A stretch of 64,000 nt of DNA from Zoogloea ramigera (GTDB lineage: Bacteria; Pseudomonadota; Gammaproteobacteria; Burkholderiales; Rhodocyclaceae), in assembly GCF_006539865.1 (NCBI RefSeq), contig NZ_BJNV01000006.1, positions 1-64,000 on the forward strand. Reading direction: 5' to 3'. Position 1 is the stretch's first letter; each line of letters begins with the position of its first letter. Below are positions 1 to 12,000 of this stretch, in pieces. The position numbers and the translations under genes are program-made. The notes under the pieces are model-generated. The model was not told where the DNA came from, ran no database searches, and saw only the letters and a list, made by a program, of their open reading frames with translations.

Positions 1-3000
1 AATGGTGACGCCGCCGGGCAGCAGCGTGTCCTGGCCGGGGTCGAGGTAGTTGGCGAGGTTGAGGGTGTAGGCGACGCCAGCCGTGGCCGTGGCGGCGCCG
101 CTGGCGTCGATGTCGGGGGCGACGTTGGTGACGTTGACGGCCTTGGTGGTGCTCCAGGTGCCGTCTTCGTCGGTGGCTTCCACGGTGATGTTGCGGTTGG
201 CATCGCCATCGGCGTAGGTGTGGCTGAGGTTGCCGCCGAGGGTGGTGAGCTGGGCTGCACTGAGGACTTCGACGGCGCTGCCGTCACCCCAGTCGATGCG
301 GTAGGTGTGGAGGGTGTCGGCGCCGGGGTCGCTGTGGGCGATGTGGAGGGCGTAAAGGCTGCCTTCCGGGGTGCTGGCGTTGCCGCTGAGGGTGAGGGTG
401 GGGGCCACGTTGTTGACGGTGATGGCCTTGCTGCCGGCGTTGGCGTGGGCGCCGTCTTCGTCGGTGACGAGCACGCTGATGGTGGGGGTGGTGTTGCCGT
501 CGGCGTAGATGTGGCTGTAGCTGCCGAGGCTGGCGACCACTTCGGCGTTGCCGTCGCCCCAGTTGATGGTGTAGCTGGTGGGGGTGTCGGTGCCGGGGTC
601 GGTGACGCCGACGAGGGTGAGGGTGTAGCTCCCGCCTTCGTCGATGGCGTCGGCGCCGCTGAGGGTGACGCTGGGGGCGACGTTGGCGACGGTGATGGCC
701 TTGGTGTTGCTCCAGGTGCCGTCTTCGTCGGTGGCCTCGACGGTGATCGTGCGGGCCGCGCTGCCGTCGGCGTAGGTGTGGCTGATGTTGCCGCTGGCGG
801 CGGCGAGTTCGGCGGCGCTGAGCAGGGTGGCGGGCGTGCCGTCGCCCCAATCCACGCTGTACTGGGTGATGCTGTCGGTACCCGGGTCGGAGGCGGCGAT
901 GTTGAGGGTGTAGAGGCTGCCTTCGGCGGTGCTGCCGTTGCCCGACAGGCTGAGCGTGGGGGCGACGTTGTTCACCGTGACCTGGAAGCTGTCGCTGGCC
1001 TGCTGGGCGCCGTCGTCGTCGATGTTGACCGACACGGTGTAGGCGGTGGTGCGGTCGTCGGCGTAGCGGTGGCTGATGTCCAGGGTGCCGGCGTTGTGGG
1101 TGCGGCCGCTCGACGTGCTGCCGTCGCCCCAGTCGATGGTGTAGAGGCGGCCGGTGGGGTCGGTGTCGGTGGGGTCGGTGAAGGTGATGGTCTGGATGAA
1201 GGTGCTGCCTTCGCCCACCGTGCGGTCGGCGCCGGCATCCACCGTGAGCACTTCGGCCGGCGCGCTGACGGTGACGGCCTTGGTGGCGACGTTGGTGTAG
1301 CTGCCGTCTTCGTCGGCCAGGCTGACGTTGATGGTGCGGGCGCCGCTGGAGGCGTAGGCGTGGGTGAGCTGCCGGTTGGCGGGCAGGTCGGCGGGCAGCA
1401 CGATCTGGGTGGGGCTGCCGTCGCCCCAGTCGATGCGGTACTCGCTCAAGGTGTCGGCGCCCGGCTCGGTGATGCCGCCGAGGGTGAGGGTGTACACCTC
1501 GTTCTGCACGACGGTGGCGTCGCCGAAGAGGTTGAGGTCGGGGGCGACGTTGCTCACCGTGACCTGGAAGCCGTCCACCTGCACGCTGTTGCCCTGGCCC
1601 TGCTGGTCGTTGGCGGTGACGGTGACGTTGTACACGCCGTCGTCGGCGTAGGTGTGGCCGATGTTGAACAGGTCGGCGCTGGTGTTGTAGACGCTGTTGG
1701 GGCTGCCGTCGCCCCAGTTGACGGTGATCTGGTGGGTGTCCGGGTCGGGGTCGCCGAGGGTGATGGCGTGGGTGAAGAAGTGGCCTTCGGCGGGGGTGTC
1801 GTCGGCGCCGGCTTCGAGGGCCGGGGCGTCATTGACGTTGCTGAGGTTGATGTTGGTGTAAACCGGGGTGCCGGCAAAGGCCACGCCGTCGCTGCCCGTC
1901 CAGGCGAACTGGTCGAGGCCGAAGTAGTTGGCGTTGCCCTGATAGGTGAGCTTGCCGGCCTGCAGCTCGGCGAGGCTGATCTCCTGCCCGGCGACGAGGT
2001 CAATGCCGTCGAGCCTGAGGGTGCCCTCGCCCGGCAGCGTGGTGATCTTGATCGCGGCGAGGTTCTGGCCTTCCGGGTCGTTGAAGCCGGAGATGAAGAG
2101 CGCGTCGGTGAGGACGATGCTGCTGTCTTCTGCGCCGCTCACGAAGACGTCGGTGAGCACCGGCGCGGTGTTGCTGTAGCGCTGGAGGCGGATCTCCTGG
2201 GTGTTGTTGCCGCCGTCGGGCAGGCCGTCGCCGTTCTGGTCGCTGGAGTACACATAGGACGCGTAGGCCACCACGAAGCCGCCGTCGGCCATGCTGGTGA
2301 TGGCGGGCTGGTTTTGCGTGCTGGGTGTGTAGCGGTTGACCAGGGTCTGGCCGTCGAGCTGGCGGCCGGCGGCGTCGTATTGCTGCAGGAAGACGTCGGA
2401 GTCGGCCCAGGTGATGACCCAGCCACCGTTTTCGAGGGCGGTGACCGCCGGGTCGTCCTGGTTGCCGCTGGTGGTGGTGTTGACGCGGAACTCTGCGCCG
2501 ACGGTGTTGCCGGCGGCATCAAAGCGCTGGGCGTAGATGCCGCCGCTGGAGAGATCCTGCCCCTCCGAGCGCCACACGATGAGGTAGCCGCCGTCTTTCA
2601 GGGCGGCGATGTCGGGCTGGTACTGGTTGCTGTCGGTGTAGGTATTGACGCGGAACTCGCCGCCGAGCTTGCTGCCGTTGGCTGCAAAGTGCTGGGCGTA
2701 GACCCCCGTGCCGTTGCCGTCCTGGGCGGCGTCGGTGCGCCAGGTGACGACGAAGCTGCCGTCGCCGAGCACCGCGATGGCCGGCTCGTACTGGTTGGAC
2801 GGGCTGGCCGTCGGGGTGTTGGCCTTGATCTGACCGGTGAGGGGGCTGCCGTCGGCGCCGAACTGGCGCACGTAGACATCGCCATGGCTGCCGGTGCCCG
2901 AGCTGTCGTAGTTGTCGTTGTACCAGGTGACGGCGAAGGCGCCGTCGGCGAGGGCGGTGACGTCGGGCTGGTACTGGCCGCCGGCGGTGGTTTCGTTGAT

Positions 3001-6000
3001 CCGGAACTCGCCACCCACGGCCACGCCGGCGGCGTCGTAGCGCTGGGCATACACGCCGGCGCTGCCGCCGTCCTGGTTGTCGGAGCGCCACACGGCGACG
3101 AAGCCGCCATTCGTGAGGCCGACCACCCGGGCCTCGTACTGAGCGCCAGCGGTGGTGGTGCTGATGCGGAATTCGCCGCCGACGGCGTTGTCGTCGGCGT
3201 CGTAGCGCTGGCCATAGACGCCGTGGCTGCTGCCGTCGGCGCCGCCCTGGTCGGTCCACACCACCACGTAGCCGCCCGCCGCCAGGTGGGCGATGGAGGG
3301 CTCCACCTGGTTGCCGGCCACGGTGGTGTTGACGGTCTTTTCGAGGCCCCGTGGCACGGCGCCATCCACCGCCGCAGTGACGTTGAGGGTGATGAACTTG
3401 GCGTCGCTGGCGCCGCCGTCGCCGTCGGTCAGGCGCACCGACACCGTGCGGCTGGCGAAGGGGTTGCTGGAGGTGTTCTGGTAGGTGAGGTTCTCGACGA
3501 CCGACTCGACCGCTTCGACCGTGGCGTTGCTGTTGAACACCACCGCCAGCTTGCCGTGGTTGGCGCCGTTGGCGGTGATGGTGCCGACCTGCACCCCGCT
3601 GTAATACACGCCGAGGCCGCTGACGCGGACCTGGGTCGGGCCGTCGCCCTCGGAGCGGATGCCGAGCTGGTCCTGGTTCTCGAGGCCCTGCATGCCCAGC
3701 TGATCCTGGCCGCCGTAGCCGCTGATGTAGTCCACCTCGAGCCGCCCGCCGGCAAAGTTGGCCGAGTCGGGGTCGTAGAGGCCGACGCCCGGGTCGATGA
3801 GCTGCGGCGCCAGGTTGAGCGCGTTCTCGCCATAGGTGACGCTGCTGGCCACATCCACCAGCAGCGGGTTGGTCTGGCGGCTGAAGTCGGCCGGGTTGCC
3901 GAACAGGCGCTGGTAGATGCCGTAGGAGCTGGCGCCATCGTCGCCCCGGTCGGCCCAGCTGACGACGAAGTTGCCGCTGCCCAGGCCCAGCACCACGGGC
4001 TGGGTGGCGGAGCTGTTGTCGGCCACGTCGACGCGGATGTCGCCATCGACGGCCACGCCGTTTGCGTCGAACTGCTGGGCGAAGATCTGACTGCCGTTGG
4101 TCCACGCGATCACGAAGCCGCCGTTGGCCAGGGCGCCCACGCTGGGCTGCTGCTCGCTGCTGGCGGTGGCGGTGTTGACGCGGAACTCGCTGCCGACGGG
4201 GGTGCCGTCGTTGGCGTAGCGCTGGGCAAACACGCCGAAGTTGCTGCCGCTGTCCTGATAATAGGACGTCCAGCTCACCACGAAGCCGCCGCCGGTGAGA
4301 GCCGCAATGCTCGGATCCAGCTGGTTGTTGGGGGTGTGGGTGTTGATGCGGAACTCGCTGCCGAGGGCGGCGCCGTTGGCGGCAAAGCGTTGGGCAAAGA
4401 TGCCCGAGTCGTTGCCGTCCTGGCTGCCGTCGGCACGCCAGGTCACGACGAAGCTGGCGTCGCTGAGCACCGCGATGCTGGGTTCGTACTGGGCGCTGTT
4501 GGTGAAGCCGGCGCTGGTGTTGGCGCGGGTTTCGGTGCCTAGCGGGCTGCCGGTGTTGTCGAAGCGCTGGACGTAGACGTCGTAGTAGCGCCCGTCCTGG
4601 AGCGCGTCCGAATACCAGGCGACGATAAAGCCTCCACCGGCCACGCTGGCGATGGTCGGCTGGTACTGGTTGCCGCCGGTGCTGCTGTTGACCAGGAAGG
4701 CCTCGCCCACCTGCAGGCCGCCGGCGTCGTAGCGTTGGCCGAACAGGCCGGAGCCGCTGCCGTCGCGGCCGCCCTGGTCACGCCACACGACCACGAAGCC
4801 ACCACCGTCGAGGCTGGCCACCTCCGGCTCGGTCTGGTCGTAGGGTGTGTAGTCGTTGACCTGGAACTGGTTGCCCACCGCGACGCCCTGGGCGTCGTAG
4901 CGCTGGCCGTAGATGCCGTAGCCCCAGCCGTCCTGGGTTTCAGACGTCCACACGGTGACGTAGCCACCGTCGCCCAGGCGGGCCATGGCGGGCTGGCTCT
5001 GGTCGGACGGGGTGTAGGTGTTGACCAGGTCTTCGGTGAACAGGGGCTGGCCGCCGTCGTATTGGGGGGTGACGTCGATCTGCACCACCTGCGGCTTGCC
5101 GGCCCCGCCGGCGCCGTCGCTGACCTGGATGCTCACCAGGCGGCTCGCTGCCGGGTTGGAGGCGGTGTTGCGGTAGGTGAGGTTCTCGATCACCGCTTCC
5201 ACGGCGGCTGCGGTGGCAGCCCCGTTGAAGGTGACGACGAGGTCGCGGCCCGCCGCACCATCGGCGACGATCGTGCCGATGGGAGTGCCGCCGTAGCGCA
5301 GCTCGGTGCCGGAAACCGACACCTGGCCGGTGCCGCCGCCCTGGTTGCGGATGCCGAACTGATCCTGGGCTTCCGGATTCTGGGGCAGCTGGGCCTGTTC
5401 GATGCTGCCGTAGCCGCTGATCACGCTGACCACCAGCTGGCCGCCGTTGAAATTGGCGGAGTCGGAGTCGGTGAGGCGCACCGCGGCGTCGATGAGCTGG
5501 GGCGTGGCGTTGACGAGGTTCTCGTCGAAGCTGACCTGGCTGGCCACATCGACCAGCTCGGGTGCCGCCGAGCGGGTGATCGAGCCCGGGGTGCCCAGGA
5601 TCTGGCTGAAGATGCCGTAGGTGCTGGGGGCGCCGGCCTCCTGGTCGTAGCCGGCCCAGGTGACCACGAAGTTGCCGCCGCTGCCGATGGCGGCGACGTC
5701 AGCGTAGTACTGGGTGCTGGCGGTGGTGGTGTTGACGCGGGTCGGGCCGTCGACCTTGCCACCGGCGGCGTCGAACTGCTGGATGTACACCTCGTAGCCG
5801 TTGGCGTCCCAGGCCGCGACGAAGCCGCCGCTGGCCAGGGCCGTGACGCGGACGAAGTTGTTGTTGGGGGCGGTGTCGACGGTGCTGATGCGGAACTCGC
5901 CCGCCAGCTTGGCGCCGGCGGCATCGAAGCGCTGGCCATAGAGCTGGTTGTCGGCCGACCACCAGGCGGCCACGTAGCCGCCACCGGCGAGGGCCGCCAC

Positions 6001-9000
6001 GTCGTGGCCGCTCTGCTGGCCAGAGACGGTGGTGCTGACCACCTGCTCGGCCACCGCCTGGGTGCCGTCGGCGTTGAAGACCTTGCTGAAGACGCCGTAG
6101 CCGCTGCCGTCGTTGCTGCTGGCGTCGCCATAGACGGCGACGAACCGTCCATCGGCGAGGGCCGCCAGGCGCGGGTTGTACTGGGTGCCGGTGGTGGTGG
6201 TGTTGACGGTGAACTCGGGGTTGAGCTCGTTGCCGGTGGCGTCGAAGCGGCGGGCCAGCACGTCGTCGTTGTAGTAGCCGGAGGCGTTGGTGTAGTCGCT
6301 GCGGTAGGCGACGACGAAGCTGCCGTCGGTAAGGCCGACCACGGCCGGCTCATTCTGGTTGCTGGTGGTGGTGGCGTTGAGCTGCCGCTCGGAGCCGACG
6401 CGGGCGCCGTCGGCGGCGTAGATCTGGCCGTAGACCCCGGCGGCCGAGCCGTCCTGGTTGTCGGAGCGCCACGCGACGACGAAGCCGCCATTGGCGAGGC
6501 TGGCCACCTGGGGCTCGTACTGGGCGCCGAGGGTCTGGCTGTTCACCTGGAACTCGGCACCGACGGCGGCGCCCCGGGCGTCGTAGCGCTGGCCGTAGAC
6601 GCCGTAGCTGTCGCCGTCCTGGGCGCTGGAGCGCCACACCACGACGTAGCTGCCGGTGTTGGGGCCCTGCAGGCCGACGGTGACCGGCACGTGCTGCTCG
6701 TTGGTTTCGTAGGTGTTGACCTGCTGCTCGCCGAAGATCGGGCCGGCGCCGTCGACCTGCGGGGTGACGTTGATCTGCATGTCGCGGGCGGTGCTCGCGG
6801 CGCCGGTGCTGTCGGTCAGCACGAAGCGGATGTTGCGGCTGGCGTTGGGCCCGTCGGAGGCGTTGCGGTAGGTGAGGTTCTCGATGACCCGCTCGATGCC
6901 CTGATCGGTGGCGCTGGCGTTCCAGGTGATCTGCAGGTTGTTGCCGTTGACGCCGTTCAGCGTGCCGCTGAGGGTGCCGATCTCGGTGCCCTGGAAGCTC
7001 ACCGCGGTGCCGGAGACGCCCACCTCGTTGGGGCCGCTGCCCTGGTTGCGGATGGCGAGCTGGTCGTCAACGCGGTTGGTGCTGCTGAGGTAGGAGACCG
7101 TGAGGGTGCCGGTGTTGAAGTTGCCGGCGCCGTAGTAGGCGACCTGCGCCGCGTCGTCGAGCACGAAGCCGCCGGCCTGGGCCTGGGCTTCGGTGAGGGT
7201 GACGCTGGTTTCGATGTCGTTCACGAACTCTGCGGTGGGCGCGATCGTGGGCTGGATCTGGATCTCCACGTTCGCCGCGTTGCTGGTGCCACCGTCGCCG
7301 TCGGTGAGGCGGAAGCTCACGTAGCGGTCGGTGGTGCCGGAGGGCGGCGCGGTGTTCTGATAGGTGATGTTCTGGGCCAGGGCGCGCAGCGCCAGCGGGG
7401 TGGCGTTGGCGTTGAGGGTGACGGTGAGCAGGCCGTTGCCGGCGCCGCCGCCGGTGAAGCTGCCGATCACGGTGCCGGCGAAGCTGACGTCGCTGCCCGA
7501 CACGCCGATCTGGAAGGCGCCGGTGCCCTGGTTGCGGATGCCGAGGGCTTCGCTGGCCGTGGCGCCGTTGAGCAGCGTGACGGTGAAGCTGCCGCCGTCG
7601 AAGTCGGTGGAGTCGGCGTCCTGCACGCTCACGTCGGCGTCGATGAGCTGCGGGTTGCCGGCGTAGAAGGACGAGGCGGCATCACTGACCAGGATGCGCT
7701 GGGTGCGGAAGTCGTCCAGCACCGGGCCGGCCGAGCTGCGGGCGAGCTCGGCGGCGTTGCCGAAGAGCTGCTGGTAGACGCCGGAGTTGCTGCCGTCCTG
7801 GGTGTCGGAGCGCCAGGTGACGACGAAGTTGTCGCTGCCCAGGTGGGCGATGGCGGCTTCCGACTGGGTGCTGCTCGGGAAGCTGTTGACCTTGCGCTGG
7901 CCGTCGATGGCGACACCGCTGGCGTCGTATTCGCGGATGTAGACGTCGGCGGTGGTGCCGCTGCCGCTGATGTCGTAGTTGTCGTTGAAGAAGCTGACGA
8001 CGAAGCCGCCGTTGTCGATGCCCACCACGTCGGGCTGGTACTGGCCGCCGCTGGTGGTTTCATTGACCAGGAACTGGGCGCCGAGCTTGTTGCCGGCCGC
8101 GTCGAAGCGCTGGCCGAAGACGGCGTTGCCGGAGCCGTCGGCGCCGTTGTCGTCGCGCCACACGATCACGAAGCCACCGCCGACGAGGCTGCCGACCTTG
8201 GCTTCGTACTGGTTGCTGGCGGTGAGGGTGTTGGCCAGGGTTTCGGGGCCGAGCTTGTTGGCGCTGGCGTCGAAGCGCTGGAAGTAGATGCCGGCGCCGC
8301 TGCCGTCCTGGTTGTCGGAGCGCCAGCTGACGACGAAGCTGCCGTCGGCGTGGGTGGCCACGTCGCTTTCGTACTGGCTGCCGCTGGTGGTGGTGTTGGC
8401 GCGGAAGAGGGCGCCGACCGGCGTGCCGTCGGTGTTGAAGCGCTGGGCATACACGCCGTAGCCGCTGCCGTCACCGCCGGTGGCGAGGGTGGCGTTTGAT
8501 TGCCAGGTGATGATGTAGCCGCCGGCCGCGAAGGCATCGATGGCGGGCATTGCCTGCGTGCTGTTGGTGGAGGCGCTGTTGACCAGGAACTGCGACCCCG
8601 CCGGCACGCCGGCGGCGTCGAAGCGGCGGGCGTAAACGCCGTAGCTGCTGCCGTCGGCATTGGTGTTCTGGTCGGTCCACGTGATCACGAAGCTGCCGTC
8701 GGCGAGGCCGGCGGCCTTGACTTCACGCTGGTTGCCGTCGGTGCTGGTGTTCACCCGGAACTCGGGCCCCGTGGCTACCCCGTTCTCGAGGAAACGCTGG
8801 GCGAACACGCCGTCGCCACTGCCGTCCTGGCTGCGGGAGATCCAGGTCGTCACATAACCGCCACCACTCAGCGCGGCCACCGCGGGCGACCACTGGTAGT
8901 CGAAGGCCTGGGTGTTGACCTGCTCCTCGCCGTGGGCAGTGGGCGTGCCGTCGAGGCTCTGGGTGATGTTGACGGTGAGGGTGCTGGGTTCGCTGGTGCC

Positions 9001-12000
9001 GCCGTCGCCGTCGGCGACGCGCAGGGCGAGGCTGCGGGTGGTGGTGGGGCTGGAGTCGGCGTTGCGGTAGCCGAGGTGCTGGATGAGGGCCTCGACCGCC
9101 TCGACGGTGGCGGCGGTGCTGGTGAAGTCGATGCGCAGGTTGCTGCCGTTTGCGCCACCGCTGACGGTGCCGATGGCGGCCCCGCCGTAGCTGACGGTGC
9201 TGCCCGCCACGCCGATCTGGCCGGGGCCGTTGCCCTCGTCGATGACGCCGAGCTGGTCTTCGGCGCCGGCGCCGCGCACGTAGTAGAGGTCGAGCCGCCC
9301 GCCCTCGAAGTTGCCCGAATCCGGGTCGGTGAGGCCGACGGCCGTGTCGAGGGCCTGCAGGCCGGCGTTCACGTCGTTCTCGACAAAGGTGACGGTGCCG
9401 GTGACGTCGCCCAGCTCCGGGCGCTCCGAGCGGGCCAGGGCGGCGCCGGTGCCGAAGAGCTGCTGGCGGATCTCGTAGGTGTTGTTGCCGCCGTTTGCGC
9501 TGGTCGCGTAGCCGCTATAGACGACCGCGAAGTTGCCGCCGCCCAGGTCGGTGACGGCGGGCTGTCCGGCGGTGCTGTTGTCGGGGGACTCGAGCTTGCG
9601 CTGGCCGTCGATGGGGTTGCCGCTGGCGTCGTATTCGCGGATGTAGACGTCGGAGGTGGTGCCGGCACCGCTGATGTCGTAGTTGTCGTTGTAGAACGTG
9701 ACGACGAAGCCGCCGGTGGACAGGGCGGTGATCTCGGGCTGGTATTGGCTGCCGGCGGTGGTCTCGTTCACCACGAACTCGCCGCCGAGCTTGTTGCCGC
9801 TGGCGTCGAAGCGCTGGCCGATCACGGCCCAGCCGTTGCCATCCTGGAGGTAGGAGGGCCACACGACGACGAAGTTGCCGCTGGCGAGCACCGCCACGTT
9901 GGGCGCCTCGTCGTAATCGCTGGCGCCGCTCTGCTGGTTGGCGGTGGTGGTGTTGACCAGGAAGCTGCTGCCGAAGGTGCCAGCCGCGGCGTTGTAGAGG
10001 CGGCCATAGACGCCGTAGCTGCTGCCGTCGTTGCTGCCCCCGTCGGCCCACACGACGATGAGGTTGCCGTTGCTCCAGGCGGCCGCGTCGGGCAGGTACT
10101 GGGCTCCGCCCTGGGCGGTGGCGCCGCCGGGCACGGTGCTGACGAGGGTCTCGGCGCCTACCTTGACGCCGTCGTTGTTGAAGCGTTGCTGGTAGATGTC
10201 GCTGCCGGTGCTCCACACCGTGGCAAAGCCGCCGGGGTAGGCGGCGACGTTGTTGTGGTACTGGGTGCCGCTGGTGGTGGTGTTGATCAGGAACTGGCCG
10301 CCGAGGGCGCTGCCGGCCGCGTCGAAGCGCTGGCCATACACGGCGTAGCCGCTGCCGTCGTTGGCGCCGTCGTCCTGCCAGGTGATTACGTAGCCGCCGG
10401 TGGACAGGGCGGCAACCTGGGCCCAGCTCTGGTTGCCGCCGGCAAGGGTGTTGACCCGCAGCTCGGGCCCGATGACCTCGCCGTTGCTGGCGAAGCGCTG
10501 GGCGTAGATGCCCCAGCCGTCACCGTCCTGGCCGCTGTTGGACTGCCAGGTGACCACGTAGCTGCCGTCGGCCAGCGTGGCTGCCGAGGGCCAGTACTGG
10601 GCGCCCGTGGCGTGGGTGTTGACCTGCTCCTCGGCGTGGGCGAGGGGCGTGCCGTCATTCTCACGCAGCACCTTGATCTGCACCGACCCGGCGTTGCTGG
10701 TGCCGCCGTCGCCGTCATAGACGCGCACGCTCACGGTCCGGCTGGCCTGCGGGCTGTTGGAGCTGTTGGCGTAGGTGAGGTTCTGGATCAGCGCCTCGAC
10801 CGCGTCGACGCTGGCGTTGGCGTTGAGGTCGATCGTGAGCAGGCTGCCATTGGTACCGCCGCCGAGAGTGCCGATGGCGACCGCACCGCTGCCGTCGTTG
10901 TAGCTGACCGTGTTGCCCGTGACGCCGATCTGGGCCACGCCGGTGCCCTGGTTGCGCACGCCAAGCTGGTCTTCGGGGCTGCCGAACTGGGTGTAAAAAA
11001 TTTCGACACGGCCGCCGTCGAGGTTGGCGGAGTCGAGGTCGAGGAGGCTGACCGCCGGGTCGATGATCTGCGGCGTGGCGTTGACCAGGTTTTCACCGAA
11101 GGTCAGGGTGCCGGCGAAGTCGCCCAGGCTGGGGCTGGCCTGGCGGGGAAGTTCGGTGGCGTCGCCGAAGAGCTGCTGGTAGACGCCGCTCTGGCTGCCG
11201 TCCTGGCCTTCGGAGCTCCACACCACCACGTAGTTGCCGCTGCCCAGGCTGGCGATGGCCGGCTCGGACTGGGAGCTCTGGCTGGCGGTGGGTGTGTTGG
11301 CCTTGAGCTGCCCGGTGAGCGCGGTGCCGTCGCCGGCGTATTCGCGCACGTAAACGTCCTGGTAGGAGCCGGTGCCGGACACATCGTAGTTCTCGTTGTA
11401 CCAGCTGACCGCGAAACCGCCGCCGGCGATGGCCGACACATCGGGCTGGTACTGGCCGCCGGCGGTGGTCTCGTTGACCCGGAACTCACCGCCCGCTGCG
11501 ACACCGGCGGCGTCGTAGCGCTGCCCATAGACGCCCGCGCTGCTGCCGTCCTGGCTGTCGGAGCGCCACACGACGACAAAGCCGCCGCCTTCAAGGGCGG
11601 CCACCCGGGCTTCGTACTGGTTGCCCGAGGTGGTCGAGTTGGCCCGGAACTCGCCGCCCGCCGGGCTACCGTCGGCGTTATAGCGCTGGGCATAGACGCC
11701 CGCGCTGCTGCCGTCCTGGCCGTCGGAGCGCCACACGACGACGAAGCGGCCGTCGGCGAAGGCCGCCACGTCGGGTTCGTACTGGCTGTTGGTGGTGGCG
11801 GTATTGACGCGAAACTCGTTGCTGCCGCCCGTCAGCACCGGGTTGCCGGCGTTGTCGAAACGCTGGGCGTACACGCCGTAGCCGCCGCCGTCCTGGCCGT
11901 TGGAATACCAGGTGACGACGTAGCCGCCGGTGTAGGCGGCGATGCTCGGCTGGCCCTGGTCATTGGTCGTGAATGTGTTGACCTTCTGTTCGCTGCCCAG

